DNA of 6,359 bases from Balneolia bacterium (GTDB lineage Bacteria; Bacteroidota; Rhodothermia; Balneolales; Cyclonatronaceae). The position numbers and the translations under genes were made by a program. The stretch is from contig PXDL01000407.1 in NCBI GenBank assembly GCA_003566395.1, forward strand, positions 1 to 6,359, given 5' to 3'. Positions 5,063 through 6,359 of the stretch are shown here, in pieces (the first letter of the stretch is position 1; every line of letters starts with the position of its first letter). Under the pieces are notes generated by a model. That model had not been told where the DNA came from and ran no database searches. It saw only the letters and a program-made list of their open reading frames with translations.

Positions 5063-6359
5063 TTGCCTGTTTCCCATGCTGCTATCAAAGGCTTTACTGT
5101 TAACACAGCCCGGATTTTACTTGTTACTGTATTTTTAATGCTGATTCTGACTTTAACCAATGCCACAGCTCAGAACGGGCCGCCTGATGTGCCGGGTGAG
5201 CCTTCTGAAGGTTTTGGTCAGGCGTTTGATGAAGCCGCGAATTATGATTCAGCCAATCCCTGGGAAGATGGCTCCAATGCTGGTTTTGGGTTTGGGCCGT
5301 GGGAAATAATAACTGGTGGCAGTGCAGGTGCTTTTATTGGTGATCCAGGTGAAGCCGAAATAGATGGTCTTGGCACAACTGCTTTTGGACTTTTTGCTAA
5401 TCCGATTGGCGATAATTTTGTAAACGTTGGTCGTTCTTTGTCTACGCCATTACCGATAGGGGGGACATTTAGTTTTCTTTGGGGCACCAACTTCACGACA
5501 GGTACAGGTGGAGGAGATAAAGGATTTAATCTAATAGTTGGAGGTGAGGAGCTAATAAATGTAAATCAAAGTAGCAGTGACACCATTACCATAACCGCAA
5601 ACTCTTCATCACAAAACTTATTCACTGCATACGGTACAGATGCAATGGAGTTTTCATTTATAAGAATTAGTGAGACTGAATTGGAAGTTATTGTCACACC
5701 ACGGGGAAGTGGGGATAATTTTGAAGCTACATTTGATATTGGCGACTCAGCCATAGATTTTTTTCAGTTCTACGCTTCAGATTTTGAAAATAACGATGTT
5801 AGACGCCAGCCTTACTTCGATCAGCTTGAAGTTTCGTTTCCCTTTGCAGATCCGCCCTCACAAAGCGCGCTGAACCTTATTTTCTCTAATATTACTGATA
5901 CCTCTATGCGGCTCAGCTGGACAAATGGGGATGGCGACGGACGTATTGTAGTAGCGCGTGAGGGCAGTCCGGTAACATTTATTCCGGCAAACGGAAATGA
6001 ATACCCGGCCGACTCCGATTTTACTCAAGCATCGGACTTAGACGACGGGAATAAAGTTGTTTATGAGGAAGTCAGTAATAATCCAGGTGACACCTTCACC
6101 GTAACCGGATTATCACCTAATACCACTTATTATTTCAGAGTATATGAGTTCAATCGTAATTTGGATGGAAATGATGATGAAATAGTAGCCGAGCGTTCCT
6201 ACCGAACCTTTTCTCCGCTTGAGGGCTCCGAAACCACACTGGATGATTCAGACTTATTTTTGTCAGCAGGCACCGGGCTCTGGAATGCAGCAAGCACCTG
6301 GGAAAACAATCAGGTTCCCACTCAGGATGCCAATGTTGTAATTCTCGATGATCATGTTG
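5063..6359 (+). CDS. Exported beta-sandwich / fibronectin type III protein, 3' end outside window
   Basis: An open frame continues without a stop to the window edge (432 codons from TTG 5063). The N-terminus is a clear signal peptide: K9 and R16, a hydrophobic core ILLVTVFLMLILTLT, then NATAQ, cut near A36/Q37. Residues about 38-260 form a beta-sandwich module rich in Gly, Asp and aromatics (FGFGPWEI, FSFLWGTNFTTG, QPYFDQLEVSF). Residues 264-382 are an FN3 module (MRLSWTNGDGDGRIVVARE, then TVTGLSPNTTYYFRVYEF). From about 385 a further module begins (GLWNAASTWENNQVPTQDANVVI), of the kind that recurs in long T9SS cargo proteins. A C-terminal sorting domain is expected beyond the window. The start is unsure: the only in-frame ATG near the signal peptide (5138) would leave 13 residues before the cut site with no positive charge. 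TTG 5063 or GTG 5039 are the alternatives; the frame is closed upstream by TGA at 5030-5032. Role unknown; surface adhesion or glycan binding is inferred. Confidence 0.85.
   Translation, partial: MPVSHAAIKGFTVNTARILLVTVFLMLILTLTNATAQNGPPDVPGEPSEGFGQAFDEAANYDSANPWEDGSNAGFGFGPWEIITGGSAGAFIGDPGEAEIDGLGTTAFGLFANPIGDNFVNVGRSLSTPLPIGGTFSFLWGTNFTTGTGGGDKGFNLIVGGEELINVNQSSSDTITITANSSSQNLFTAYGTDAMEFSFIRISETELEVIVTPRGSGDNFEATFDIGDSAIDFFQFYASDFENNDVRRQPYFDQLEVSFPFADPPSQSALNLIFSNITDTSMRLSWTNGDGDGRIVVAREGSPVTFIPANGNEYPADSDFTQASDLDDGNKVVYEEVSNNPGDTFTVTGLSPNTTYYFRVYEFNRNLDGNDDEIVAERSYRTFSPLEGSETTLDDSDLFLSAGTGLWNAASTWENNQVPTQDANVVILDDHV

Noticed and set aside
4580..5077. Open frame of 165 codons on the minus strand across the intergenic region
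   Set aside because: It overlaps the sorting-domain end of the large gene by about 100 bases and the signal-peptide start of the next gene. The product has no recognisable motif, is rich in residues from AT-rich codons (Leu, Asn, Tyr, Ile), and runs through several dyad-symmetric regulatory motifs.
5076..5138. Alternative start for the second exported protein at ATG 5076 with a frameshift
   Set aside because: The frame meets TAA at 5136-5138, and the other frame already encodes a complete signal peptide with Lys and Arg before the hydrophobic core. A frameshift is not needed, although it is not excluded.
5242..5754. Minus-strand frames at 5242-5496 and 5566-5754
   Set aside because: They are antisense to the clear signal-peptide/FN3 coding frame, and their Pro/Ser-rich products are what antisense reading of Gly-rich codons gives.

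Overview
The window looks like chromosomal DNA from a member of the Balneolota/Rhodothermota part of the FCB group (Balneolaceae-like). The main reason is the C-terminus of the large gene. It carries the NYPNPFNPST motif and the 80-odd-residue beta-sandwich tail that these bacteria, and their Bacteroidota relatives, use to send proteins through the type IX secretion system (T9SS). The proteins are acidic, rich in Asp, Gly, Ser and Thr, and the start sites lack clear Shine-Dalgarno sequences. Both points fit that placement, but it is inference from sequence style, not a database match.

Layout, left to right. (1) Bases 3-56 may be the last codons of an otherwise unseen gene. (2) Bases about 66-440 hold two kinds of degenerate intergenic repeat: a segment with GAGAAATCTC / GAGATTTCTC / CGAAATGACG signatures, then a long imperfect inverted repeat with AACGC-GATT cores. 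(3) Bases 443-740 are an AT-rich leader with one weak promoter candidate. (4) Bases 741-4682 encode a 1313-residue exported multidomain protein: signal peptide, several beta-sandwich modules, a chitobiase-C-terminal-like module, an OB-fold/DUF5689-like module, a 'GWRFISSP' module and a T9SS sorting domain. No catalytic domain is recognisable. (5) Bases 4683-5062 are a structured intergenic region with a likely terminator, two near-ideal LacI-family (cre-like) operator palindromes, a second inverted repeat and a possible promoter. (6) From about 5063 to the window end runs the 5' part of a second exported beta-sandwich/FN3 protein. It is cut off by the window edge, and its start codon is uncertain.

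The two genes lie on the same strand but are probably separate transcription units. Both appear to encode secreted or surface-anchored proteins of unknown ligand. If the operator palindromes are real, the second gene (and perhaps read-through from the first) may respond to a sugar-sensing LacI-type regulator, which would suit surface proteins involved in polysaccharide contact. I found no new enzymatic, defence or mobile system. The best leads are the operator pair, the operator/terminator overlap and the unusual start of the second gene.
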